DNA from: Sorghum bicolor
Lineage: Eukaryota; Streptophyta; Magnoliopsida; Poales; Poaceae
DNA length: 64,000 bases
Assembly (NCBI RefSeq): GCF_000003195.3
Contig: NC_012872.2
Coordinates: 21,128,048-21,192,047 of the forward strand
Reading direction: 5' to 3'
The translations under genes and the position numbers were made by a program. Under the pieces are notes generated by a model that worked only from the letters and a program-made list of their open reading frames with translations, ran no database searches and was not told the origin of the DNA. Shown in pieces: positions 22,351 to 33,205 of the stretch (its first letter is position 1; the number at the start of each line of letters is the position of its first letter).

Positions 22351-23416
22351 CATTAACGACCTCTACAAGCCTTCCGTCGACTACAAGGACGACGAGGGGT
22401 CGGACGAACCCCCAAGCGAACCGAGTTCCGACACCAAAGACACCGTCGCTCAAGAACAGGAGGCCATGGACATCGAGCCAGAGCCACCTACATCTGACGA
22501 CTCGCCTGACTGGCGCTACCCTTTGCTTCAACGCTTGGTCGACAGCACTCTTCCCCCTGACCAGGCTGAGGCAAGGCGCGTGGCTCGTCGTGCCAAGACC
22601 TTTGTCCTCCTCGACGGGGAGATGTACAAGCGCAGCCCCTCGGGCGTTCTCATGCGTTGCATCCCTCGTCGAGAGGGAATCAAGCTCCTACAGGACATAC
22701 ACTCGGGGGCTTGTGGCCATCACACCGCGCCTCGGACGTTGGTAGGAAATGCCTTCCGACAAGGCTTCTACTGGCCCACCGCCGTGGTCGACGCCACGGA
22801 CATCGTGCGGACCTTTGAAGGATGCCAGTTTTACGCTCGGCAGATACATCTACCTGCTCAGGCTCTGCAGACGATCCCCATCACCTGGCCTTTCGCTGTC
22901 TGGGGCCTCGACCTGGTCGGGCCTCTGCAGAAAGCGCCCGGGGGCTTCACCCACTTGCTTGTCACAATCGACAAGTTCTCCAAGTGGATCGAAGTCCGAC
23001 CCATCACAAGGATCAAGGCCGAACAGGCGGTGTTGTTCTTCACGGATATCATCCATCGATTCGGAGTGCCGAATTCCATAATCACCGACAACGGCACACA
23101 GTTCACCGGGCGAAAGTTCCTGCAATTCTGCGACAGACACCACATACGTGTGGACTGGGCGGCAGTGGCTCACCCCAAGACCAACGGTCAAGTGGAGCGT
23201 GCCAATGGCATGATCCTCTAGGGTCTGAAGCCCAGGATCTTCAACCGTCTGAACAAGTTTGGAAAAAGGTGGCTCAAACAGCTACCGGCCGTGGTCTGGA
23301 GTCTGAGAACCTCCCGAAGCCGAGCCACAGGCTTCACCCCGTTCTTCATGGTCTATGGGTCGGAAGACGTCCTCCCCACTGACCTGGAGTACGGGTCCCC
23401 AAGGGTACAAGCCTAC
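22351..23416 (+). pseudogene. Gypsy integrase (cut by nested element)
   Basis: The zinc-binding region reads [17 protein letters not shown] followed by [12 protein letters not shown], where the family has CEGC: the first Cys of the pair is Phe (TTT at 22814-22816). The catalytic core keeps [22 protein letters not shown] and [13 protein letters not shown] at 23219 stands in the family's ILQGLKPR phrase. The reading then continues (FGKRWLKQLPAVVWSLRT, TPFFMVYGSEDVLP) until the nested LTR at 23417. The C-terminal domain is not found on the other side of the insertion. Confidence 0.9.
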
Positions 23417-24795
23417 TGTTGATATTTGGTAACGCAATTAGAAAATGATCCGCAAGCGCACGGATATCGGTGAGCATTTCACCCGGGAGGTTATCTAGAG
23501 TTATCGTATTTATATTTTTACCACTAGGAGAAAGGGTGCATCTGACTAACCAAATCTATTGCTACTACCCCTTTAGGCTACAAAGAATGTTTCTCGATGT
23601 GAGTGATGTATAGAGAAGACTGCAACCGTAGTCTTGTTCTAACCTTGGTAAGGATGATCTACTGTTCTATTGGGGAGGCTCACGGAATCTAGACAACACA
23701 AAGGATGTTCGACCCGCACCTATAAACCTACCCGTCCTGCTAACAAGATATGGGATACAAAGGTAACTCGGAAATGTCACGTTCCTCGCTACTACCACGG
23801 TCTAGCTAGTCAGGGGATATCTATGAGTACCCTAGCCTAAACACCACGTTTACGCCAGCAATGATTACTCTAATACTCAACCAGAAGAGGATTAAAGTAA
23901 ACTCATAAACCAAAGAACAATAAAACAAGAACTTACTAGAATTAGAAGTCGAATTACTGAAGAATCTTAGAAGCAAGCCTCGGGTTAGGAGACTTGATCC
24001 CGCAGGTACAACTCGGAGTAGACACCGACAGGCCGGCCTTCCTCCGATCTACACCTCCACTCTATCTCTCTCAATCTAGTAGAAACTAGAAGATCTATTT
24101 CTACTTACATTGGTTGCTAAGCCTAAAAAGAAATATTAAATAGAGAAGAGGTTTTCCTTCGAGGGCACCCCTCAATCTCTATGATAACTTCTTGTCTTCT
24201 CCAGGGGCCAGGGGGGTCTCCTTATATAGTTCTCCTCCTCTATGCATTTTTGGTTCAGCAGGCGATGTGGTACTAAACTTTTCACCATATCTCATTAAAA
24301 TACACATAGGCCTTAATGGACCAAAATCTGATTTGGGCCCAATTAATCCCGCAGCTCTTTTATGTGGAGTCCCTCTTTTATTAATATCTCTTGATTCCGA
24401 ACTCCAAATATAGCAAATAATATATGCATTTCGATAAGCTCGATGAGATCTTTGTAATGGTGTACTCCATTCTGTGATTGGTTGAAACACCTGGGCGGGC
24501 GCCCAAGGGGAGAGGGCGGGTGCCCTGCCCCCGAGCCGGTTCGGCCTCCCGTTCGTTCCCGTGGCTTCTGGACTCTTCTAGATGATAGAAAATTGCGCGG
24601 CACGTTAATATCTCTTTGTAAACCCGACGTGTGGGCCTTTTCTCCATATTTCCTGATAACCCCCTGCAGAAATAGACAAACACCAAAACTCGTGGAATTC
24701 TGTCAGATAAAACCCTAAGTCTGGGTGTTGGTTGCATTTGGATCCTTTTCTTTATTTATTTGATGATTATATTTGGTACTTAAGGACCGTCAACA
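23417..24795 (-). repeat. 3' LTR of Athila-like element
   Basis: TGTTGAT…GTCAACA. It shares with the right LTR the 'gatccgcaagcgcacggata' region, the 'gggcgggcgccc' GC-rich block (24490-24540) and the end 'cttaaggaccgtca'. A minus-strand TATATAAG lies near 24217. Confidence 0.92.
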
Positions 24796-24812
24796 ACTCC
24801 CCCATGCTTACC
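24796..24812 (-). promoter_or_regulatory. Polypurine tract of Athila-like element
   Basis: On the minus strand the bases before the 3' LTR read AGCATGGGGGAGT, a purine-rich tract in the expected place for plus-strand priming. Confidence 0.75.
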
Positions 24813-27800
24813 TCTTGCTCGTCCCTGAGCAAGGATGAACTTAAGAGTTTCTGCAGTGGTTTCATGCCTTAAAAGTAAGATCGCATCTCTGAGTTAGAGT
24901 AAACTGTCAAGACTTAAAACTTACTTACTTTACCTTTCACCATGGGACTTGTAACCGTCACTTCTGTCTTGAGTGGTTAAAAGATAGAACAGTCCTGTCA
25001 AGTGCCATGTCTCTTATTCTTGATTAGCTATAGCTCTGGAGTTTTTGCAGATTTTTAAATAAAACTTAGAGTTTCCTTGTATGACTCTCTCAAATCTCTA
25101 TTTTGTGGTATTTCTGGATCCTTACCAAGGCAGTGATGGTATATGCCTTCTCTCAAAATATGTGGTATTTGTGGTATAAGGCATAGTGACATTGCCTTCT
25201 CTCTCACCCTACTCTAATAAGGCTTTAATATCTGGAGCTCATAGGTGGGAGATAAAGTATACATACTTACAAGACATTTATTGTATAGTCAAATCATGGA
25301 TCCAAAGAAACAAATCAATAAGCCAAATCAAGATGTGCATGTGTGGCGAATGAATGGTGTATAGTGATGATGGTGATAACAATGGTGAAAGTCTAATTCT
25401 ACTTTTGCTCTTATGAGGGGATACATACCTTCCTTGCTTTTTGAAACTTTATGAGGAGAATGAGATGCTCTTCTTTTTCTTTCCTCTCAGGTGGGTATCT
25501 TGTACCCCTAATTCTACTGTCGGACACTTGTCCATTTTTACCTCTCGTCTCACTTTTTCTTTCTTTCGAGGTTCCGGGCACTTGCCCCTTTTTATTTCCT
25601 CATTTATTATTATTTTTTTTCTTTTCTTCTCTTTTCTTTTTTTTCAGAGCACTCATCTCCTGAAATAATGTAGCAAGTGGTAGTAACCAAAATAACTGGA
25701 GCATTTATTTCACAGGGAATAACAGGGATAGGAAAATGTTTTTGGCTATTCTCTCCCGGATTAGGAGTAGAATGATTTTGGGTGAAACTGGAGATGGAAA
25801 TGGATGGATATATGTGGATGGTACTTCCAGAGTAGAAGTAGCATATATGAGTGAACGTGCAAGTGAATCTTGATTTAACCACATGACAAGCTCCTAAGGG
25901 TCTACACAGCTTGACCACACTCAATGCTCATAAGCAGTAAATAAATGTGTGGCTCAAAGTCTAGCAAGTATGTATATATGGCTGTGGTAGGAATTTAAAC
26001 TTTCATCATACAGGAACTCATCATGCAATATTTTAAAGATTTTTCAAAGATAAAATTTTCTAGAATTCTAGCATCTCTAGGAATAGATAAACAGCAGCTC
26101 AACCTTCCCATATCATATCCGTTAACAACTTAGATTTCAGATCAAGTTTTCATCCCACAAGTTTAGATCTAGAGAAAGCTTTAAATTACAACAGTTATGT
26201 CTAAACTTGAGAGAGAACTTCAAATTTGCAAATTAGGCAGAGCAACTATTCATCATATCCATGCTAGAGTTTTATTATTAAGATTCATAGCAAACTTTAT
26301 TTATTTATTTAGCAAACTAAGAAAAGATTTATATATATATATAAGCATAAAATCTTTATTTGGTTTTTCATAGTTTATGTATTTTAATATTCTAATATAA
26401 TATAAGTATAAAGATAGGTAGAAATACTTAGCGAGATAAATAGGGGTGCTCTCCCCCAAGCTGAATTTTGACGTAATTTCTCTTGATGTAGCTAGCAGGT
26501 GGCAGAGGTGTATTTGAAAGTCAGCAGCATTCTGATAGTGATTAGAATGTCCTTAGTCTTCTTGATTCTTAAATTCTGTGGAGCTCAAATAGACAACAAA
26601 GCTCGTGGAACTAATTAAGTGTTAGCATAAATATCTAGCCTTCATCACGTTGAGCTTCCTCAATAAATATTACTCCCTGTTTTTATATTTTTATTTTATA
26701 AAGTAGAAAAGAAATATTTATTTTATTTTTATGCCACCACAGTGAAGGTACTTATGGGTTTTATGCCACTCGTATACTCACATGGGGCTTAGTATTTTTT
26801 TTAACATTTTTATTTTCTTTTCAAGATAGCATGATTAACTAATAATCTATTTAAGGCAAGTAAATAATTAAAGGGAAAAGGGAATGCAGAAAGGATAAAT
26901 ATGGATAACTACCAATCTTACCTTTCGGCGAGGGTTCAATGTTTTAAGTCTTCTTGACAAGACTTCTCACCGTGTTCATTCTTCAGGTGCGTCATTTGAT
27001 TCAGGTGCGGACCTTGACGTCTGCACCTTTTAATACGGTGTCACCCATGTTCTTAGTTTGCCCAGCAGTTCGAAGTGAGGTGTTAGCAGTATCTTGCTCA
27101 GTGTGTTTGTGCTCGTAGTGTACCTGCTCATAGAGACAAGGCAGAGATCAAGTGCATGGGCCCTGTTGGTGGAAAACACCAACAGAACCAAAAGTGTATT
27201 TGTTCTTCTCTAACCTTAAGCATAGTGAGCAAGACAAAGTTGATGGATGATAAGTTCATGAGTGTAGCACTTATAACATTTGTCAGATCAGATCGCTCAA
27301 CCTTATGGAAAGATAATCTATCTATGTATATGTCTTTTTCTTTATATCTCTCAATGATTGAATGTGTAACATTTTAGCTCATATGATTAGGAGTGCGGGA
27401 TCATGGAGGTAGTACTAAGAACAAGGATTAAAGGACTAAACATGTTTAATCAGTTGGGTTGGTTAATCTAGAGTTGTAAATCATACACGTTTGTCTTTTT
27501 TATTTATATGAACGCCAGAACCAAGGAGAAGCTTATAAAAGTGATAGTCAAGTACCTTAAGATGTTACCTTGCTTGAAGAGTGATGGTACATTATCATCT
27601 TGTGGAAGCTTTCCTTTCTTACCGGTTGTGCATTGTGTTTGTGGCACCCTCCATGGATCATCTCTTTATGATGAATGAGCTATGTCCTTCTTGTGCTAAT
27701 TGTTAAACTTCATGTGTCACTTTCTTCGTCTCTGATGTGAGTTTATCTCAGGACTTCCCAAATCGATATCGAAAGTTTTTCTGCTGGGGTTAGTCCGACA

Positions 27801-28488
27801 AAATATACCTAATATCTACTCAAGCAGTTTTTTTAGTTCAATAACCAAACTAGACTCCATGTCTAATCAGATTAAGGAAGGCTATTCAACCTAAGCACCA
27901 TGCTTAATTTAAATGCCAATGGAAGTATGGCGAGTACTTCCAAACCAACACTTGCTAGTAAATAGACAAAGGTAGCATGACAGCATTTATAGAGATTTAC
28001 TTAAGTGGAGATGAAGTAGTGTGACTAGTATTTAACAAATTGAGCATGTCTCAAAGGTAGGGACAACCAGCATATCAACATGGCAAAGGATGTTTTTATG
28101 TAAAGTACTCCCCCAAGCTTGAATTTTGCAAAATTCAAGTTTGGATGAATTTAATTCAATGTTGTATGATGATTGGTTGGACATACCTTGTGCTTGTCAT
28201 TCATCCGATCTTCTTGCTCCAATCCTAGAAAGGTTAGTGACAAGAATACCCGAAGGAATATTTTTTTACAATTATCCTTATATGCTCAATACACAAGGTA
28301 ATGTTGCAAATAATTAAAAGCTCTTGTTACGATCTGATCAATGCTTATTTTAAGACACTAAGCTTGTCCTTGGGCAACCATCAGTTTATGTTGGCGAAGT
28401 GGTTTCCCCTCCGCCGCCAACCTATATCTAGATCAACTCAACGAGATCTGCAATATTTATTATAGACATATGCATCGACAACCGCCTT
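24813..28488. other. Non-coding internal region of Athila-like element
   Basis: About 3.7 kb of AT-rich DNA without a coding frame. Its parts match, inverted, the right end of the window: 25130-25250 corresponds to 63735-63880, 25970-26110 to 62930-63050, and 26560-26630 to 62310-62390. Conservation between two elements suggests it belongs to the family rather than being random debris. Pyrimidine-rich runs occur at 25600-25650. Confidence 0.7.
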
Positions 28489-29807
28489 TTAAAAGTTTTT
28501 ATAAATAGAAAGGAAGAGGGGGTTGGAGATCTCAAGTGTGGTGATGTCGGAGAGGCCAATAGATTGGGAAGATGTTGCATATGAGCATGGAGTAAACGAA
28601 GTGGCTATGAAATAAATTCCATGCTCATTAATGTTATCTTCGTCTCCAATCTGAATGTTCAGAGTTTCTCTTGGATTGGTCTCACTTATGTCCTCTTCTA
28701 TAGTTGGATGAATCTCATCTTCAAAGGGAGTCAAGAACTCACCATTTGAATTTGAGCCAAAGTCAGAATCCATTAAGGCTTCTTCCTTATCCATCCATTC
28801 TACACATTCTAGCCATTTAGAACTTGTGATCAGGAAAGCGGAGGTGTTAGAATTTTCAATATGGCTTAGCTCTCCTTCACTTGATATGTCATCCTCGACT
28901 TCTTCATAACAGGAATGAGGACATTCTCTAAGAGAAACATTATTGCAATGATTTGAATTATCCCTGCTTGAAGGTCTCTCATAGAACCAGAAGTCTAAAC
29001 CATCAGCATCTAAAAGATTTAAGGTCGGAATTCCTTCCTCCCTTGGAGAATTTTGGGGTATTGATGGTTTAGGATCGATAGCTAAAGTTTGGGATTGAAG
29101 TGGTTGTAATCTGGCTATCGAAACTTCTTCTTCTTGTCTAGGAACTGGTTCTTTCTCTTTCTCAGGGATATAAAAGCTAGGAGACTTTCCGCTCATTAAA
29201 TCAATCAAATTCCAAGCTTCACTAGCGGATAGGTGGTGGAAAGATCTCTAGAGGCCGCATGAAGGGTTTGCTTATCTTCCTTACTAAGGCCCTCAAAAAA
29301 GTGAATTAGAAGAACTTCTTCTGGAGTAGAAAGTTTTGGGCCACTGAGAGTAAGGTTAATAAAGCGGTCCCATGATTTGCTAAGAGATTCTTCTTCCAGT
29401 TGTCTAAAAGAAAGAATCTCACGCCGAAGTTCCACCACTTTGGAGATTGGAAAATATTTAGAAAGAAAACTACTATATAACTCCTTCCAAAATCCATGAA
29501 CACTCCCTACTTTGAGTTTATACCAATGTCTAGCTTTTCCCGTTAAAGAGAACGGAAAGAGCTTCCATTTAAGGGTCTCATCGGACATGCCTTCTATGCG
29601 AAGGAGGTCACAGACTCGATAAAACTCTCTTAGGTGTGTGTATGGGTTTTCCTCACCTTCTCCTGAGAAAGGTTGTTTTTGAATAAATTCTATGTATTCG
29701 GGGTCTATCTCAAAACTAGATGCTATGATAGGCTTTGAAGATTTTGGTGGTTCGAGATGTGTGCCCATAGGTCTATGAAATTCATAGATAGACATGTTTG
29801 AATTCAT
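28489..29807 (-). pseudogene. Athila-like gag with acidic C-terminal extension
   Basis: The first frame, 29807-29205, is a retrotransposon gag domain (FSGEGEENPYTHLREFYRVC, LFPFSLTGKARHWYKL, FLSKYFPISKVVELRREILSF, LSTPEEVLLIHFFEGL). A single-base shift near 29230 ends it. Similarity continues from 29208 to 28489 as an acidic, Ser-rich region (YEEVEDDISSEGELSH, WMDKEEALMDSDFGSN) without zinc knuckles. Apart from the one shift the two frames join to about 435 residues, so decay here is mild compared with the surrounding Gypsy element. Confidence 0.85.
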
Positions 29808-29875
29808 AATAGACCAGAGATCAATGATTAGATAAGAAGAAAGAATAGCAGAGATGAGGCAAAGGATAAAAGGAA

Positions 29876-29877
29876 AA

Positions 29878-29923
<46 letters not shown>

Positions 29924-29925
29924 TA
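29876..29925. repeat. ATT microsatellite
   Basis: About fifteen uninterrupted ATT units lie between the primer site and gag of the Athila-like element. Such a run is likely to vary in length. Confidence 0.97.
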
Positions 29926-29966
29926 TAAAATGATTAAACTAGTTCGTAGTCAACTCAGCAACCGTT

Positions 29967-29984
29967 TCCCCGGCAACGGCGCCA
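29967..29984 (-). promoter_or_regulatory. Primer binding site (tRNA-Asp type)
   Basis: The minus strand reads TGGCGCCGTTGCCGGGGA, which matches the 3' end of plant tRNA-Asp as used by Athila elements. It is 8 bp from the LTR. Confidence 0.88.
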
Positions 29985-29992
29985 AAAATGCT

Positions 29993-31333
29993 TGTTGACA
30001 CTTGCTAACACCACTTAAATACTAGGTTGTCATCCCCAGCAAGGCACTAGAGTGTACTATGGTATTTATACGCACACAGATAATCCGCAAGCGCACGGAT
30101 ACCGTTGAAGCTTTTATCCGGTTAAAGGTTTTATCGTATCCACAGGGAAACGGGAGAACTGATCTACGCTCTAACTTAACCAAGATAAGTAAATAGGTGT
30201 GAATAGGAAAGATGGTAGAATCGAATAAGAACAATATTAAAGGTAAGATAACAGTGAGTGGTAATATGGGAATAGAGAGTAGAGCAATTCTAGTATATGG
30301 GCGATGGTAGTAGAATAGAGAGGATAACTATGGTTTCTCTACTTCAAAGGGGTATGTCTATGTCTGGGACGAACCACGTGATAAGAGTACACCACAAAGT
30401 ATGCTTATCCATAGGCCGATAAACCCTACCCGTCCTGCTAACGAGAGGTGGACTACAGGGGACCAACGTAACTGTCACCTACGCGGCCTACCACACGATC
30501 CAGCTAGTCAGGGGATATCCACAAGTAATCTAGGTCTAAGCACCACGCTTACACCTATACTACAACTCTAACCTATAGGGTCCTATAGATTAGAAGTACT
30601 CAAAAGAGTTGTGAACCAGAACATACATGATTAGTAATTGCATAATGAATTAGAAGTAGATTACCAGAGTCATCCCATGAGCAAGCTTGATTAGAGCTTG
30701 ATCATGGCGAAGTACAACCGGAGGAAGAACCGACAGGCCGGCCTCTCCTCTAATCCTCCTTCGCTCTCCATCTCGCTACTATCTAGATCTACTCTAGTTT
30801 AGAGAAGAGAGGAGAGCTCTCATCTCTAAACCCTAGCTTTTGCTCTGTCTATGAATAATGAATAATGATCAAGGGGTGCCTCCTCCAGGGGCCAGGGAGT
30901 CTGGTTTTATAGTCCCCTCAAGTGAACCTGGGCCGTCGGATCAAACTGACATTGATTGAACGGTTATTCTTGATCCTTTAGGTCGGTGGAGCATAATCCG
31001 CGAGATTGAGCGTGATTGGCCGAAAAAGGTGGGCGGGCGCCCTAAGGACTTGGGCGGGCGCCCTGTCCCTGACTCCGTTCGGTCTCCGCTTCCTTCCCGT
31101 GGCTTCTGGAGTCTTCTAGATGTAAGATAATTGTGCGGCACGTTGATATCTCTATGTAATCCCGACGTGTGGGCCTTTCTTCCTTATTTCCTGATAACCC
31201 CCTACAGAAATAGACAAACACCAAAACTCGTGAAATTCTGTTAGATAAAACCCTAAGTCTTGATGTTGATTTCATTTGGATCCTTTTCTTTGTTTATTTG
31301 ATAGTTAAATTTGATACTTAAGGACCGTCAGCA
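29993..31333 (-). repeat. 5' LTR of Athila-like element
   Basis: TGTTGACAC…GTCAGCA. It matches the left LTR along its length. A minus-strand TATA (ACTATAAAACC) is at about 30903-30913, pointing towards gag. Confidence 0.92.
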
Positions 31334-33205
31334 GCCCACACGCTTCCAGACCCTGCCAGAGGTAATTCTCCGACGGGTCGTCCAGAACGAATCTGGCTCC
31401 CCCCTCGGCATTGTCGAGGTTGGGCCAGATTACGGGGCTCTTGCCCCATCGGGCATCTTCCTCCCTTCCCGCCGTGGGGGCCTCGGGCGCCGCGCTGGAC
31501 GCCACGGTGGCTCGCTCTCCCTCGACCTGCCTAGATCGGACCGTGCCTCCTAAATCGGTGTCCTCCTGAGGAGGCATGGCTCCGGGGGCAGAGGCCGTCT
31601 CCTCCTGCCTTTGGGGCCTTAGTGCCCCCATATCCTGCCCTTGACGACGCTCCCCCTCATCGCGGCTCAGAGGGGGTGGCGACATGGGCCTAGCCGACCC
31701 AGGAGTAGACTGTGCCCCCCTCTTTACGGCCTTCAGGGGCGCCAGTGCCATCGAGGCCGCCTTTTGCTTGCGGCTAAAGGAGCAACACCAAGTTAGAAGA
31801 AAGAGAAAAACAAAAAATCAGCAGAGGGATCAGAAATCCTATACATACCTCGCTCGGGGAGCAGACTTCTTCTGGGAGCTCGGAGCTCCTTGGGGGCCTC
31901 CCTCAGCGCCAGGGGCCGTCGGTCGGACCCCCGCCTCGCCTGCCGACGGCGCAGGGGGCACCACGGTGGTCTCAGCCTGCGACGCCTCCACCGAGGCACC
32001 GGTTCCCGCCCCGGACGCTGGGGAGGGCTCGACCAGACCCTCTGGCACCACCGGTTGAGGGGGCTCCTCGGATTCGACCCCCAACGCCTTCTCCCCCTCT
32101 TGAGGACCCACGGGGGCTGAACCCTCACGAGGGGCGCTGTCCTCGTCATCTACAATGATGTGGGGGACGGCCTGTCCGCCCCCCGGCGCCTGGGTCCCCT
32201 CGGGGGCCTCCGACCCACCTCAGGCTTTTGACCCCTCTGGGGCCTCAATCCCCCCGCCGGCAAGAGGGATCACGTCATCCTCTTCCGCTAGCTCGTCGAG
32301 CCAGTCGGCGTTATCTCCTCCGCCCTCTATCTCCGAGACCGAAGTCTCAGGAGAGGGAGGCGGGGCGACCCCCGCCTTCTCGGCTTCGCGGCGGTTTTTG
32401 GAGGAGATCTCCCGCCTCTCCGCCCTTCGCGCCGCCTTGGCTTTCTTGTCCTCCTTTGCCTTTTTCTGTTCCTCATTCTGAGCCCTATTCTTGGCCCGGA
32501 TCTCCTTGTCCTCAGGGACCGGGGGTAGGGAGTCCCTGACGAGCCCCATCCCCTATGAAACAAGCAGATAAAAGGGGAGTCAGGCAAAAGAAAACACGGC
32601 CACAAGGAATCGAAACAAAAGACACCTTCTTACCAGGGAAATGTAGCCCTTTTCAGGGCGCATCGGCACCACCCAGGAATTCTTCATCTCCGGGTGCGTC
32701 GTCTTCTCCACCCGGGCGGTGATGTCCGATCCCGATATCGGCTCGGCTAACATCTTCGTCCCAGCCCACGGGACGTCCCGAGTCATCTCGAACATGAGCA
32801 CCCGACGCTGCGCCAGCGGAAGCAGGCTCCTCTTGTGGAACGCTATTGCCACCGTGGCCGCGGTAACTCGGGCATCCCGCAGCTTCTGAAGCCCCGCAAG
32901 AAGCGGGGCGAGCTTCTTCTGCTCCTCTGACGGAGCACCCCGCGCCCACTTCTGGGGGGCCTCCGTCACCATCTTCCCGGTGAACTTCGGCAGGAGACCA
33001 CCGTCATTCCGGAGGTAGAACCACGCGCTCTGCCAACCCCGGTTTGATGAGGGCATCGAGCTCCAGATGTACAACTCGGCCCGCTGCTGACGAAGCTGCA
33101 ACGTGCAGCCGCCGGCTCGTAGGGGGAACTTCTCCTTCCCCACGTAACGGGCCGACATCTTCGCCTTGAAGAGGTGAAGCCAGAGGTTCCAATTGACAGC
33201 AACCC

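Larger units (their letters stand above)
23417..31333 (-). mobile_element. Non-autonomous Athila-like Gypsy element (gag only)
   Basis: LTRs of 1379 bp (23417-24795) and 1341 bp (29993-31333) flank 5.2 kb. Orientation is minus: the primer site (29967-29984) adjoins the right LTR, a purine tract adjoins the left LTR, and gag reads leftwards. No protease, reverse transcriptase or integrase was found, so it must rely on proteins from elsewhere. No 5-bp target duplication is present: the left flank ends 'gcctac' and the right begins 'gcccac'. Confidence 0.9.

Noticed and set aside
24179..24737. Overlapping frames of 73-118 codons in an LTR
   Set aside because: They sit in LTR regulatory sequence and recur in the other LTR with different breaks.
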